Assembly (NCBI GenBank): GCA_963693365.1
Contig: CAVNZM010000009.1
Coordinates: forward strand, 6,262,001 to 6,326,000
Reading direction: 5' to 3'
Source: Amoebidium appalachense
Lineage: Eukaryota; Ichthyosporea
Length of the DNA stretch: 64,000 nucleotides
Every line of letters begins with the position of its first letter. Position 1 is the first letter of the stretch. The position numbers and the translations under genes are program-made. This document shows, piece by piece, positions 1 through 29,060 of this stretch. The notes below the pieces were generated by a model. The model made no database searches and was not told the origin of the DNA. It saw only the letters and a program-made list of their open reading frames with translations.

Positions 1-1481
<1,481 letters not shown>

Positions 1482-1699
1482 GTCATTACTTTCCTGTATT
1501 ATCCTTTATGCTACTTCAAGTTTTATACCCTACCGCTTACACAGGATGTAGGCTGGTGAAAGGTTTAATGGTAGGACGTTCGGTGACGTTTGTACCACGG
1601 ACCACGGGAACATCTTCCCCAGGAACAGTATTCAAAACAAAGAACTTTTATATTTTGAGGTGCTAAAAACGTGAGGACCACTTGTTATGGCCGTTGCCC

Positions 1700-2880
1700 T
1701 TCTCAATCTTGGTACGGAAATGCACCCATATTATACTGCAAATGTATTGTATATGACGTGTGTATATCGTACAGGTACTGGTAGTATATTGATAGTACCT
1801 CCTACGTAATGATTTGTTCGCATTCGAACATACTGGCAGTATATACTGAGACTATAACCAATATATGGTGTCCTTAGCTGTGTCCGTATTGGTGACAGTA
1901 TTATAGATGTATTCGTGACATTGCCAATACCACTTGTGCCTTAGATATTCGCAATAGGATAAAAGTTTTCTTGCTATATCATGTTTATGTCCTACTAATA
2001 TGGATGTGATATGGGTAGGATATGATCTACATAATGTCAGTATATGTCCACCCTAATACCACGGTATTAGCAATGTACTGCGCATACAAGGACTACACTC
2101 CGAACATGTTTGTTGAACATGTGTTGGCAATACATTCACAATATTGCAACTACATAGGTAAAGTGACCTGTTCTTTCATCCCCAATATTGTACCAATATA
2201 TTGGCAATAAAATACACGCCCCATATTTTCGGTTGCTTTTAGCTATTGATAATAGGTGCATAATAGTCTTGATATTGTGACGGATACATTGGCAATACAT
2301 TTGGACCGTATTGAGACCCTATTATAAGCATATCACAACCCTATAACCAATAGCGACGTTATGTTTGTATCGGCCATATGGGACATATGTGTTGGGTATA
2401 TTGCCAATAACCCAAAATGGTCAGGAATAATACATTCATAATATATTGGCAATAGTCTTGCCACGTTGGACAATACCATAATTTGACACAAAATTATCCT
2501 ACATTTTATATATTCATAACTTATTGACAATACTCCGCAAGCAATAGTATAATACCGAATAAATACATTGACAATATCGAAATTGTATTGTTAATAGGCA
2601 CACGTACACGCGTTTTGAGATATTGCCAGTACATTACTCATACGGTATATAGTTATTGGTGGTAGACCCGGCATGGTATGACAATAATATCAAAATATGT
2701 TGCCGATATTACGTCAATATTACAGTTCTATTACACTTCTATAGCGTCTCTACCACAGAAAATCTCTACTCGCAATACATTGGCAATGGATAATTGATAT
2801 TACTTCAGTATTAATCTGGTATTTTTACGATATTGGCAATAGATAATAGCCTCACAATATTGGCAATACCGCCGGGAAGT
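1700..2880. repeat. AT-rich segment with clustered ATTGGCAAT-type motifs
   Basis: This 1.2-kb AT-rich segment contains no plausible exon. It repeatedly shows near-palindromic words of the form TATTGGCAATA and variants with TTGCCAAT or TTGACAATA. Clear examples lie near 1,921, 2,121, 2,200, 2,288, 2,399, 2,445, 2,779, 2,831 and 2,859. Spacing is irregular, so this is not a simple tandem array. It could be a very degenerate satellite, a cluster of protein-binding sites with an NF-I/CCAAT-like core, or the decayed interior of a mobile element. Composition changes sharply where (CA)n begins at about 2,898. Confidence 0.6.
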
Positions 2881-4187
2881 TTGCTGATGCACACATAGCA
2901 CACACACACACACACACCGTGGCACACACACACACACGTGGCGCCACTACTTTGGAATATCCGTATCATGTGATGCCTATATACGTATGATATCATGGTT
3001 TACCACATGTGTTGTGTTATAATACGCAGCCATATGCATGGGGGCCGGGCGGGCGGGGGGGGGGGGGGGGGGGGGGGGCTACCATGTCTTACCAGAAACC
3101 TCGGGAGGCACCAGAATCAAATTTGACCGTAAAAACGGGGTGGTCGGGCTGAGCATACCAGCGGGCCCGATCGGCGGGCGGCCAGCCCCCAAATAGATCT
3201 TATTTGTTCGCTTTCAAAAAATCTATGATATCAGGGGAACACTTTTATTGCGTGGACATTACCGGAGGCAGAGGCTGGGTCCTGGGCCCGTCGGGAACAC
3301 ACACTCACACACACTGTGACACATGTACATGTACACGCACTCGCACACACACGTGTACCCGCACAGTCACACACACAAGCGAAAGCAGCGCAACGCACAC
3401 GGGCGGACACAGTACACGAGCACATCTGGTGCACACACGTGCACGAACACACGCACACACACACACACACAAACACACACGTGCCGTCACACACACGCTT
3501 CTCAGGCAAGTATTTTCCAATCTCACGTCTGGCTCGAATCTACAGTGACTGTATGCATGTTAGCGCCTGGCCAAAACCTCGCCCACAGGACTGAGTGAGA
3601 GACCATCAAGTACAGCATCCATCGACCTTGCGCTCATAGGGACGAGAAAGAAGCAAAAAGAAGAAAGAAGCCTGACTAACTACATTTCCACTCAAAGTGC
3701 CGTTGTATGTACCTGAAAACGCGAACGTCGCCAAACTACGGGACATGCGCATATGCAGACACACGCACGGCTCCGGTAGATGCGCACTGTAAGTCGTGCC
3801 CACATCAACTATAATGCTTGAGGATATCGAGTGTATGGGGCCGGAAGCACAGAGAAAGACAACCCGCAAAGCACACACAAAACTAAGAAAGGAGGAGAAA
3901 GACGATGGAATGGACAACCACACACCGCACGGTAGGTAGAAGGGGAACAAAACGCGGGCAAACAAATGCTAGAAAACCAGCTAGGTTAGGGGGAAAAAAA
4001 AAAAAAAAACACACACACAAAAGACTACGAAAGAAAAGTGCCAGCATTCCAGTAGGTCACGTCATCGGAACTGTTGATGGTGGTGCCGTTTGAAAAGGAA
4101 TCCCGCCTCCTGCCTTTGCTTCTGACGTCTCCTGTTTCTAGTGCCTTCTCCAGACGTGGTGAGGAAATATTTCGATAAGCCCAATGT
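2881..4187. other. Spacer with CA-rich arrays, no gene recognised
   Basis: The region holds (CA)n tracts (about 2,898-2,935 and 3,298-3,500), a G-run at about 3,055-3,079 and a poly-A patch near 3,992. The remaining unique sequence has no frame that resembles a protein and no convincing splice-site pair. Open frames through 3,204-3,600 are His-Thr or Cys-Val runs from the CA array. Confidence 0.6.
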
Positions 4188-4589
4188 AGGTGTGTGTGTG
4201 TGTGTGTGTGTGTGGGAAGTGTGTGTGTGTGGTGGGGGAGTTAGAGTGTGTGTGGGTGGTAGTGTGTAGTGTGTGTGTGTGTGTGAGGTGTGGGGGAAGG
4301 AGGGGGGGGGGGGGGGGGGGGGGAAGAAAAAAGAAAGGGAGGGGAGGAGGGGGAGGGGGGGGGGGGGAGAGGGAAGGGGAGGAAGGGGGAGAAGGGGGGG
4401 GAGAGAGAGAGAGGGAGGAGGGGAGGGGGGGGGGGGGGGAGAAAAGGGGAGAGAGAGAAAGAGAGGGGGAGAGAGGAGAGAGAGGGGAGGAGGAGAGAGA
4501 GAGAGAGAGGGGGGGGGGGGGGAAGAGAGGGAGGGGGGGGGGGGGGGGGGGGGGGAAGGGGGGGGGGGGGGGGGGGAGGGGGGGGGGGG

Positions 4590-4629
<40 letters not shown>

Positions 4630-4730
4630 GGGGGGGGGGGAGGAGGGAGAGGGGGGGAGGGGGGGGGGGGGGGGGGAGAGAGAGAAGAGAGGAGGAGGAG
4701 GAGGAGGAGGAGGAGGAGGAGGGAGAAGAG

Positions 4731-4781
<51 letters not shown>

Positions 4782-5002
4782 GGGGGGGGGGGAGAAGGGG
4801 AGGGGGGGGGGGGGGGGGGAAGAGGGGGGAGGAGGGGAAAGGAGAGGAGGGGGGAGGAGGAGGGGGGGGAGGGAAGGCAAGAGATTGAGGGGAAGGGGAA
4901 AGAGAGAAGGGGAAGGGGGGAGGAGGGGGGAAAGGGGGGGGGAGAGGAGAGGGAGGAGGGGGGGGGAGGGGAGAAGGGGAGGGGGGGGGGAGAGGGGGGG
5001 GT

Positions 5003-5041
<39 letters not shown>

Positions 5042-5623
5042 AGGGGAGGGAAGGGGGAGGGGGGAGAAGTGGGGGAGAGGAGGGAAGAGGGTAGGGGGAA
5101 AAGAGAGGGGGAGGGGGGGAGGAGAAAGGAGGAGGGAGAGGAAGGGGGAGGGGGGGGGGGAGGGGGAGGGGGGAGGGGGGGGGGGGAGGGGAGGAAGAGA
5201 GGGAAGGGGGAGGTGGGAAAGGTGGGGGGGAAAAAGGAGGAGTGGTGGGGGGAGAAGGAGAGAGAAAGAAGGGGAAAGGAGACAGGGGGGAGGGGGGGGG
5301 GGGGGAAGGGACGAAGGAGGGGAAAGGAGGGAAGGGGAGGGGGGGGAAAAAAGTTGGTGGGGGACAGGAGGGGATAAAAAGAGAAGGCGGCAGGGGCAGA
5401 GAAAGGGGGGGGGGGGGGAGAGGGAGGGGGGAGAGGAGGGAGAGAGGGGGGAGGGGAAGGGGAGAGAAAGGAGGGGAAAGGGAGAGAGAGTCGGAGGGGA
5501 GAAGGGGGAAAGGAAAGGGGAGGAGAGAGGGCGGGGGGGGGGGGGAGGGGGGGGAGGAGGGGAGGGGGGAGGAAGGCAGGGAGAGAGGGAGGGAGGAAGA
5601 GAGGGGCGGGGGGGGCAAAGGGG
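4188..5623 (+). repeat. 1.4-kb polypurine (G/A) tract with embedded (GT)n
   Basis: After a (GT)n lead-in, about 1.3 kb is almost purely G and A on the plus strand, with several G-runs longer than 30 and (GAG)n/(GGA)n stretches. It is interrupted by a short (GT)n block near 4,733-4,779. Pyrimidines are nearly absent elsewhere. Such polypurine/polypyrimidine mirror tracts are known to favour triplex (H-DNA) and G-quadruplex structures. The very long frames on both strands encode only Gly/Arg/Glu or Pro/Ser/Leu and are not genes. Confidence 0.95.
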
Positions 5624-5929
5624 AGAAATACATGCGATGTACAACTCCGAAGAATGGGTGTGTGTGAGCAAAGAACAATGGATTACCACGTATTCGGAGT
5701 ATATGGAAACGCGCCCGTGCGTGCACGTGAGTGAGTAAGTGTGCAATTGACCTGATTGTGTGTTCCACCTAACGAAACTCACCATAGAACTGAGAGAATG
5801 TTGCCTGCTCAACCTGCTGTCTCCAGTTGCGATTTGTTGTTCCTAGAGTTGACAAGGAAGAAAATGATAACGAGAGTCAAAAGTAGTTTAAAGCCTTGGC
5901 GCTGTTGTTATAACGTTACAGTTGCGGTT
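5624..5929. other. Unique spacer before the retroelement
   Basis: Ordinary-complexity sequence lies between the polypurine tract and the left end of the retroelement. No gene, RNA or repeat was recognised in it. Confidence 0.5.
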
Positions 5930-6265
5930 GAGGTTTTATTTGTGGAAATTATTGACATAAATATTTTTCTGGGTAAACACGTAGGATGGGTGTCCGATAT
6001 CAACAGGCTTCGTTTCATGTTTTAGCAGTTGCGTTCGGCTGCCCGCATACGGGCACCTATTAGCCGATCAAAACATCAGATTCCACAGATCACTAGACGA
6101 GTTTGATTGGCTCAGGATAAGATTTCACATAACACTAGATCGGTTTTGATTGGCTCAGTTCAGCAGCCTTAGGTATATAAGCACGACAGTCTTTAGCAGA
6201 TCAGCAAGCAACAACACATCCTCTGTGTTTAGCACCTACAGCTTTACAGCTATATTTTCTTTTTC
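5930..6265 (+). repeat. Split direct repeat A1 (left terminus)
   Basis: This 336-bp repeat starts at GAGGTTTTATTTGTGG and ends at a TATATTTTCTTTTTC word. It recurs at 9,362-9,699 with one extra base in each of two places (after AGCAGTT and after ACTAGAC). It carries the element promoter and the presumed 5' leader of the Gag transcript. Confidence 0.93.
6101..6185 (+). promoter_or_regulatory. Element promoter: two ATTGG (CCAAT) boxes and TATA
   Basis: Two copies of TTTGATTGGCTCAG (about 6,102 and 6,145) are inverted CCAAT boxes. They are followed by GGTATATAAGC with the TATA core at about 6,174-6,180. The Gag start is 120 bp further on. The same module recurs in A2 (TATA at about 9,608-9,615), as expected when the terminal repeat supplies the promoter. 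Confidence 0.75.
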
Positions 6266-6300
6266 TTTTCTTCTCCCTATCTTTCCCTACGCCGGTCAGC

Positions 6301-7466
6301 ATGCCGCCGAAAAAGCGCCAGGCCTCAGCCGCCGCCCCTACCGCGGCACCTAAGCGCCTGACCCGCAGCGACCTCCGCCACAGGCTGACCAACGCTCCCG
6401 CGGGGCGGGCACTGACGCGCCTCCAGCGGCCCATACCACCACGGACCCTCCGGCTACTCTCCCCTCTACTCCTGAAGTCCCTCCTCAGGCCCCACCGTCC
6501 CCGCCGATGACTTCTCAGGACGCCGTCCTTGCCGCCCTCACCGCCCTCAGCACCCAGATGGCTGGCGTCCTGGCCGCTCTCACCAACCGCGACCCTCCCG
6601 CGCCCCCCGCCGCGCCCTCCGCACCCGGGGAGGTTTCCCTGGGGCTGCATCTCGGCCCTGACCTGGATCTACCTGCCCTGCCCGTGCCCCCCATTACAGG
6701 TGAGAACACTGGCGACATTCAGCCGGGCACACTCCCGCTTCCCCCGCGGATGTGCTGGCAGATTTGCGCGCCAATCGTTTCATCGATCTGTATAAGTTCA
6801 CCCCCCGCCGCCCTCCTGGCCCCATCCAAGAAAGGTCAGCATCTGCGCATGGCCGACGACGGCAGCATCGAGACTTTTCGCCAAGACAAACCCGTTCCCT
6901 TGCGTTCACTCGTCATTTGGATCCAAGCTTGGACCCATTACATGGCCGCCAAGCACCACCTCGGCCTCCCCACGGACAAAGAAGTACTTTGGACTCAGCA
7001 CATCACTCGCCTCAGCACCCGATACCCGTGGGCCCAGATCCACAACTATGACGTATACGCCCGAACCGTTGCCCACCAACAGGGTCGGGCTCCGATCGAG
7101 TGTCCCAACCTGCTCGCCCAACTCCACCAGGATCTCCTCCTGCCACCCACTCTGCTCATCCCGGACGCATGTCAGCGTTGCGGCTTCCCCGACCACCCCA
7201 GCGCGGCCTGCCCCATGTACCCCAAGCCCGGCTGTGGTCGTGATGGTTTCGAGCCCCCCCACAAGCCCGGCGGGGGACAAACCCCCAACCGACCCGGCCC
7301 GCAACCCGGCCCGGCACCACCGGCCCGACCCGTGGATCTACCCGCAACACACTGCAGGAATTTCCACAACGGTCGGTCCTGCGCTAAGCATCCCTGCCCC
7401 TTCTCCCACGTGTGCCCGCTCTGCTCTGGCACACACCCCCGCAAAGACTGCAAGCACAATGCCTAG
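6301..7466 (+). CDS. Gag-like protein with CCHC and CCCH zinc fingers (frame interrupted)
   Basis: The likely nucleocapsid-type protein of the retroelement. The first ATG (6,301) opens MPPKKRQASAAAP and stops at 6,510. The second frame starts at ATG 6,507, overlapping that stop as ATGA, and runs to TAG at 7,466. The second frame is open from about 6,357 and its upstream part is Pro/Thr-rich, so one small frameshift near 6,395-6,415 would join both into a single Gag; alternatively the ATGA overlap is used for reinitiation. The C-terminal part shows CQRCGFPDHPSAAC, a perfect CX2CX4HX4C knuckle, then a CX8CX4CX3H finger and a CPLCSGTH...C finger, an arrangement typical of DIRS-order Gag proteins. 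The basic N-terminus fits nucleic-acid binding. Confidence 0.75.
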
Positions 7467-7846
7467 TCTACGCGCACACCCACACCCACAGATAGAACAT
7501 AGGGGCTAGGAGCTAGGTTACACGGGTCCAAGGACACGGAGCTCGGGAAAAACGGGGCACTAGGGCTGAGTAACATTTTTCGCAGGCCAACTACGGCGCC
7601 CGCGCGCGCCAAGAATAAATGTCCCTACACAAAGACGTTATTCTGGCCACTGCACATAAATTTACTCCCCCCCCCATCCCACGAGCCTCCCCCCCCTTAC
7701 ACTCACCTAGCGCTCCCTCCCCCCTTCTTCTAACTCTGTGTACGCCCACACCCGCGCGTGCTCGGGCATCCCCTGCACAGGGCCCCGCTGCCCTCCCTGC
7801 AAACCCTCCCTCGGGCCCAGCTGCCCTACTCTAACCCCCCGGGGCC

Positions 7847-7883
<37 letters not shown>

Positions 7884-8178
7884 ATGCCGGGATCTCCCCG
7901 AGGGTGCCCCACCCTTGCTAACCACCCCTTCCCCCGAGGCTCAGCCCCCGGTGGCCCGCCCGCTGCCCCAGCACCACGTTGACACCTCCCGCCTCCGGGA
8001 GCTGCTGGCCCCCCTACCCAGCCCAATCATTCGCCGCGCAGCTCCTCCGTAACCAACTTCCCCGGACCCGACGACTCCGACCTTACCTGCAACCGGAGCC
8101 CTGCCCCTTCCCCTTCTGGGTCCACAAGTTCCTATCCCTTCCCCTGGGCTCACCCCCCCCCCCCCCCCCCCCCCCCCA
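7467..8178 (+). other. Gag-recombinase spacer: proline-rich, two C-runs, no RT
   Basis: Autonomous elements of this class carry reverse transcriptase and RNase H between or beside Gag and recombinase. Here only Pro/Ala-rich open frames and C-runs at about 7,851-7,882 and 8,152-8,177 are seen. No YxDD-like box or RT block was found on any frame. The C-runs resemble those in host introns, so they may have expanded after insertion. Confidence 0.7.
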
Positions 8179-9246
8179 GATCTCCCCTTCCGGAGCAACG
8201 CTGGCCGATTGGCCCCCCACTTTGCTCCGGCCGAGCTGCTTCGTGCCACCATTACCCTGCAGGAATGCCAGGCCCTGAGTCTCAACCTCGACTCTCGGGC
8301 CTTTTACTCCAGGGTGCAAAAACAAAAAGTGTTCATCGATTTTTGTGTGGCATCTCGGCTGCAATCCTCCGCCGGGTCCTCCCTCCCGGCCTCCCCCCAC
8401 ACCGTGCAGCTTTTTCTCGCCTGGTGTGCCCAACGAGGGGTACAGGCCTCTTCCTTGGCCGGCTACAATTCAGCCATCACCAGACTCCACCTCGACATGG
8501 GCCTCCCTGCTCCCTACCCCCACGACAAGTCTCTGGCCTGGTTCTTCCGAGGGGTGGGCAGATGGCAGCTTTCTCACAACATCCGACCCCGATCATCCAC
8601 CAGGGAGCCCCTCCTGCCCTCCCACCTTAGCCTACTCCATGGCCAGTGCCCCACCAAGGCCTCCTCGGCTAATCTACGGCTATGGACGGCCCTCATCGTC
8701 GGTTTCTGTGGTCTCCTCCGTTCGGGGGAATTTACCTCCAAAACCCTGACTTCCTTTGACCCGTCCCGTCACGTTAAACGGAAAGACGTGACCTTCACCT
8801 ACACCCCCACCGGTACTTTGTCCCATGCCACCCTCCACCTGCCAACCTCTAAGACGGATGTACAGGCCCGAGGTGTCAACGTCACTCTAGCTGCCCTGCC
8901 CCTCACCCACTTCTCCCCAGCCCATCTCCTCCGGCAGTTCCTGGATACAACGTCCGGTCAACCCAACGACCCCCTCTTCAGTCTCGGTGGCATCCCCTAC
9001 ACCAAGAGTGCTTTCTCTGCCGACTTCCGTGCCCTCCTCTCCCGGGCAGGCCTCTCACCCTCCCGGTTTGCCGGACACAGCCTCCGCATCGGGGGGGCCA
9101 CAGCACTGGCTGAGGCCGGGGTCGACGACTCCCGGATCAAACAACTCGGCAGGTGGTCCTCCGACTGTTTCCTGCTCTATACCCGACTTCGTCCGGCCTC
9201 CATTGCTGCCACTACCACACGTGTATTCGCCTCTATTCTTAAGTGA
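8179..9246 (+). CDS. Tyrosine recombinase (retroelement integrase)
   Basis: It would catalyse strand exchange of the circular cDNA into the genome. The frame is open from the end of the C-run; no ATG precedes the conserved part, so the true start is unknown and the protein may be made as part of a longer product or by spliced or frameshifted expression. An N-terminal SAM-like core-binding region (VQLFLAWCAQRG...SLAGYNSAITRLH) precedes the catalytic domain. Catalytic features visible are GLLRSGEFT (first Arg), GHSLRIGGATALAEAG (HxxR) and LGRWSSDCFLLYTR (nucleophile Tyr). All key residues are present and the frame is intact, so the enzyme may be functional. About 345 residues is normal for the family. 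Confidence 0.93.
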   Translation, partial: DLPFRSNAGRLAPHFAPAELLRATITLQECQALSLNLDSRAFYSRVQKQKVFIDFCVASRLQSSAGSSLPASPHTVQLFLAWCAQRGVQASSLAGYNSAITRLHLDMGLPAPYPHDKSLAWFFRGVGRWQLSHNIRPRSSTREPLLPSHLSLLHGQCPTKASSANLRLWTALIVGFCGLLRSGEFTSKTLTSFDPSRHVKRKDVTFTYTPTGTLSHATLHLPTSKTDVQARGVNVTLAALPLTHFSPAHLLRQFLDTTSGQPNDPLFSLGGIPYTKSAFSADFRALLSRAGLSPSRFAGHSLRIGGATALAEAGVDDSRIKQLGRWSSDCFLLYTRLRPASIAATTTRVFASILK

Positions 9247-9274
9247 AACCTTTGGAGCAAGCATACTGCTCTCG

Positions 9275-9363
9275 TGCCGTGGTTTACAACCATTGCAGGT
9301 TCACTTTCGTCCAAGGGGATGTCCCCCTAGAGGCAACACACGTCCCGGAGTAGTTTTCATAGA
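9275..9363 (+). repeat. Split direct repeat B1
   Basis: 89 bp beginning TGCCGTGGTTTACAACC and ending GTTTTCATAGA, directly abutting A2. It recurs without visible change as B2 at the right end of the element. Confidence 0.92.
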
Positions 9364-9699
9364 GGTTTTATTTGTGGAAATTATTGACATAAATATTTTT
9401 CTGGGTAAACACGTAGGATGGGTGTCCGATATCAACAGGCTTCGTTTCATGTTTTAGCAGTTCGCGTTCGGCTGCCCGCATACGGGCACCTATTAGCCGA
9501 TCAAAACATCAGATTCCACAGATCACTAGACCGAGTTTGATTGGCTCAGGATAAGATTTCACATAACACTAGATCGGTTTTGATTGGCTCAGTTCAGCAG
9601 CCTTAGGTATATAAGCACGACAGTCTTTAGCAGATCAGCAAGCAACAACACATCCTCTGTGTTTAGCACCTACAGCTTTACAGCTATATTTTCTTTTTC
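9362..9699 (+). repeat. Split direct repeat A2
   Basis: 338-bp copy of A1 including the CCAAT boxes and TATA (about 9,608). It would start transcripts running out through B2 into flanking DNA, as in other split-repeat elements. Confidence 0.92.
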
Positions 9700-9831
9700 A
9701 CCCACCCACCTACACCCTACACTCAACCCCCATTGATCCCCACATACGTGCTGTTTTTTCACGGGGCGAAGACTTCCCCCGTTTTTTGGGCACAAGGACC
9801 TCACGGATCAATAAATTGATGACTGGGGGCT

Positions 9832-9920
9832 TGCCGTGGTTTACAACCATTGCAGGTTCACTTTCGTCCAAGGGGATGTCCCCCTAGAGGCAACACACGT
9901 CCCGGAGTAGTTTTCATAGA
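9832..9920 (+). repeat. Split direct repeat B2 (right terminus)
   Basis: 89-bp second copy of B1, ending GTTTTCATAGA, after which sequence similarity stops. It marks the right end of the element. The 132 bp between A2 and B2 contain an ATAAATTGATG patch but no gene. Confidence 0.92.
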
Positions 9921-27477
<17,557 letters not shown>

Positions 27478-27493
27478 TTTTTCAGCATTCCAC

Positions 27494-28173
27494 CTACAAA
27501 AGAGTTGATTTACAAAAAATGTAGGTTTCCAGCCTCCAGTGAAAATCTGAGTTTTTTTTTTTTTTTTTTTTTTTTTTGGTCTTTGGTTTTCCTTTGTCAG
27601 GGCCTGGGAGGGCTGGCAAAAAGTTTCAAAGAAGTGGCTCACGCATTCCTGCAAATTGCGTAAAATAATTACTAAACTTGGCTTGTTAGGGCGACATCGA
27701 TTGAGTCAGTTGACACGGGGTCAGTCGAGGGCCCGGTCGACGAGCTGACTCGCAAGCTGGCAGGGGTGAAGTTTGTTGGAAGATCTGTGTGCTTCAGATT
27801 TTTGTTTTGTTGATGCGAGCATTATGTAATCATTCCACATTAATGTAACATTTAGGAAAATATTATATTTTTCATATACCGTATGCATGCGAGCTTGCAT
27901 GCATATAAACCCCCATATATATTGATCAATATGCGCAGGTTCGAATTCGAAGTTGGTGGATGCCTGCGGCCAGGGACCACACTTTCATGAATACCTGTGC
28001 ACACGATTCTTATTGTGTGATACTGTTTATTATAGAACCACCATGAAAACATGTGGGGCTATGTAATACTAGGTGTGGCACCAGGCCAACCAACATGTAC
28101 ACGTACCAGGAAACTTACTGCACGCGTACGTGTGTTGGCGTTTTCGTACGCGTGTCGCATATGTACTTCACTA
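27494..28173. other. Spacer upstream of RhoGEF
   Basis: It contains a T-run (27,552-27,578) and unique sequence. The RhoGEF promoter and any 5' UTR exon should lie here on the minus strand, but I could not fix a donor site or a TATA box with confidence. It also holds the 3' region of the small cysteine-rich gene. Confidence 0.4.
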
Positions 28174-28440
28174 CTACTGACATTTTCTTATGCACTCGTC
28201 GAGGCTGAACCCAGGTTCTGCCCGCTTGCACTCAATTTGCTGACAGTATCCTCTACACGTGGATGGATATTGCCAGCAGAGGCTGATGCATGACTCTGTG
28301 TCGCGGCCCAATACCATGCACAGGTGAGTGCAGTGGTCCTTCCTAGGGTTGCCTACTGTAGTAGCTGCACCCGTGGCGGCCGCTGTTGCTGGTGCAATAG
28401 CTGTGGCAATGAAAATAAAGAAAAGACTGAGTGCACTCAT
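28174..28440 (-). CDS. Small secreted cysteine-rich protein with four CX3C motifs
   Basis: An intronless frame of 88 residues. The start ATG at 28,440 is chosen because it is followed by a typical signal peptide: MSALSLFFIFIATA, then Ala/Thr-rich residues, with probable cleavage about residues 20-28. The mature part has nine cysteines spaced C-x3-C-x9-C-x3-C-x6-C-x3-C-x4-C-x11-C-x3-C, including CTHLC, CISLC, CRGYC and CIRKC. Paired CX3C motifs separated by about nine residues resemble helical-hairpin (alpha-hairpinin-like) disulfide peptides, but I do not recognise the family and assign no function. An odd Cys count suggests either a dimer or one free thiol. A TATA box and a CCAAT box sit upstream at suitable distances. 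It lies between RhoGEF (same strand) and the cyclin gene (opposite strand). Confidence 0.65.
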   Translation of the reverse strand: MSALSLFFIFIATAIAPATAAATGAATTVGNPRKDHCTHLCMVLGRDTESCISLCWQYPSTCRGYCQQIECKRAEPGFSLDECIRKCQ

Positions 28441-28530
28441 GATGTGGGTGTTGTTGCGCTTCTTGTCTATTAGATGGTGTAGATGTGGGTTCAAGTGTCG
28501 CGCTTCAAATTTGTGCCCAGAGATGGACCG

Positions 28531-28575
28531 GTTATATAGATAGAGGTTTAGATAGCGGCGTGCAATGATTGGATC
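28531..28575 (-). promoter_or_regulatory. TATA and CCAAT boxes of the cysteine-rich gene
   Basis: On the minus strand CCAAT (28,572-28,568) is followed by CTATCTATATAACC (TATA at about 28,538-28,531), 91-98 bp before the ATG. This fits a single-exon gene with a short leader. Confidence 0.6.
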
Positions 28576-29060
28576 ATGATGACTAAATCCAGGGGTCGGA
28601 AATACAGCCCTAACGTATCGCCGCGTGAAGGCGTGATAGGTGCCAATAAGAATACGCTGCGAGATGTCGACATATTAGTTTGTAGCAACTAACATGAAAA
28701 AAATCTGCAGCCGTGTGCTTCATGTATTTTTTATTTTCTAAGAGTGATCCGATGAAGATTTCTTTCCTGCACATAACTACGACAAAGCCAACGTTAGCCA
28801 ATCGGGTAGGAAGAATTATTTAGCTATATATGGCTAGCTACGACATCTTTCTATTGGTGGTGCTACCTTTCACACAAGTGACGGTTGCTGTGTCAGGGCC
28901 TACAATAATAGTGAAAGACTACAAGAAATTAAAGAGAGAGAAACATAATATTTTTATTGCAGCAGACTAGGAGGCTTGGATGTATTTTGGGAAGCTGGAT
29001 TATATTAATGAAGGTAAAGTACAAAGAAGCGGGAAGTTCGAACTTCAGAAGTTTTAGTTC

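Larger units (their letters stand above)
5930..9920 (+). mobile_element. Ngaro/DIRS-like tyrosine-recombinase retroelement lacking RT
   Basis: The element is bounded by split direct repeats in the order A1 (5,930-6,265), internal region, B1 (9,275-9,363), A2 (9,362-9,699), B2 (9,832-9,920). This order is the known hallmark of Ngaro/PAT-type elements of the DIRS order. A1 and A2 differ only by two single-base indels, and B1 and B2 read as identical, so insertion or gene conversion is recent. The internal region encodes a Gag-like protein with CCHC and CCCH-type fingers and a tyrosine recombinase with the R...HxxR...Y signature. The 712 bp between them contain no reverse transcriptase or RNase H, and are mostly proline-rich coding potential with two C-runs. 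Either it is a non-autonomous derivative mobilised in trans, or the RT was deleted. Each A repeat carries CCAAT and TATA elements. Target duplications are neither expected for this class nor seen. Confidence 0.88.

Noticed and set aside
4062-5768. Very long open frames on both strands (up to 568 residues)
   Set aside because: They encode only Pro/Ser/Leu or Gly/Arg/Glu repeats through the polypurine tract; no domain or codon signal.
27935-27965. tRNA B-box-like GGTTCGAATTC
   Set aside because: No matching A box, acceptor stem or cloverleaf around it.
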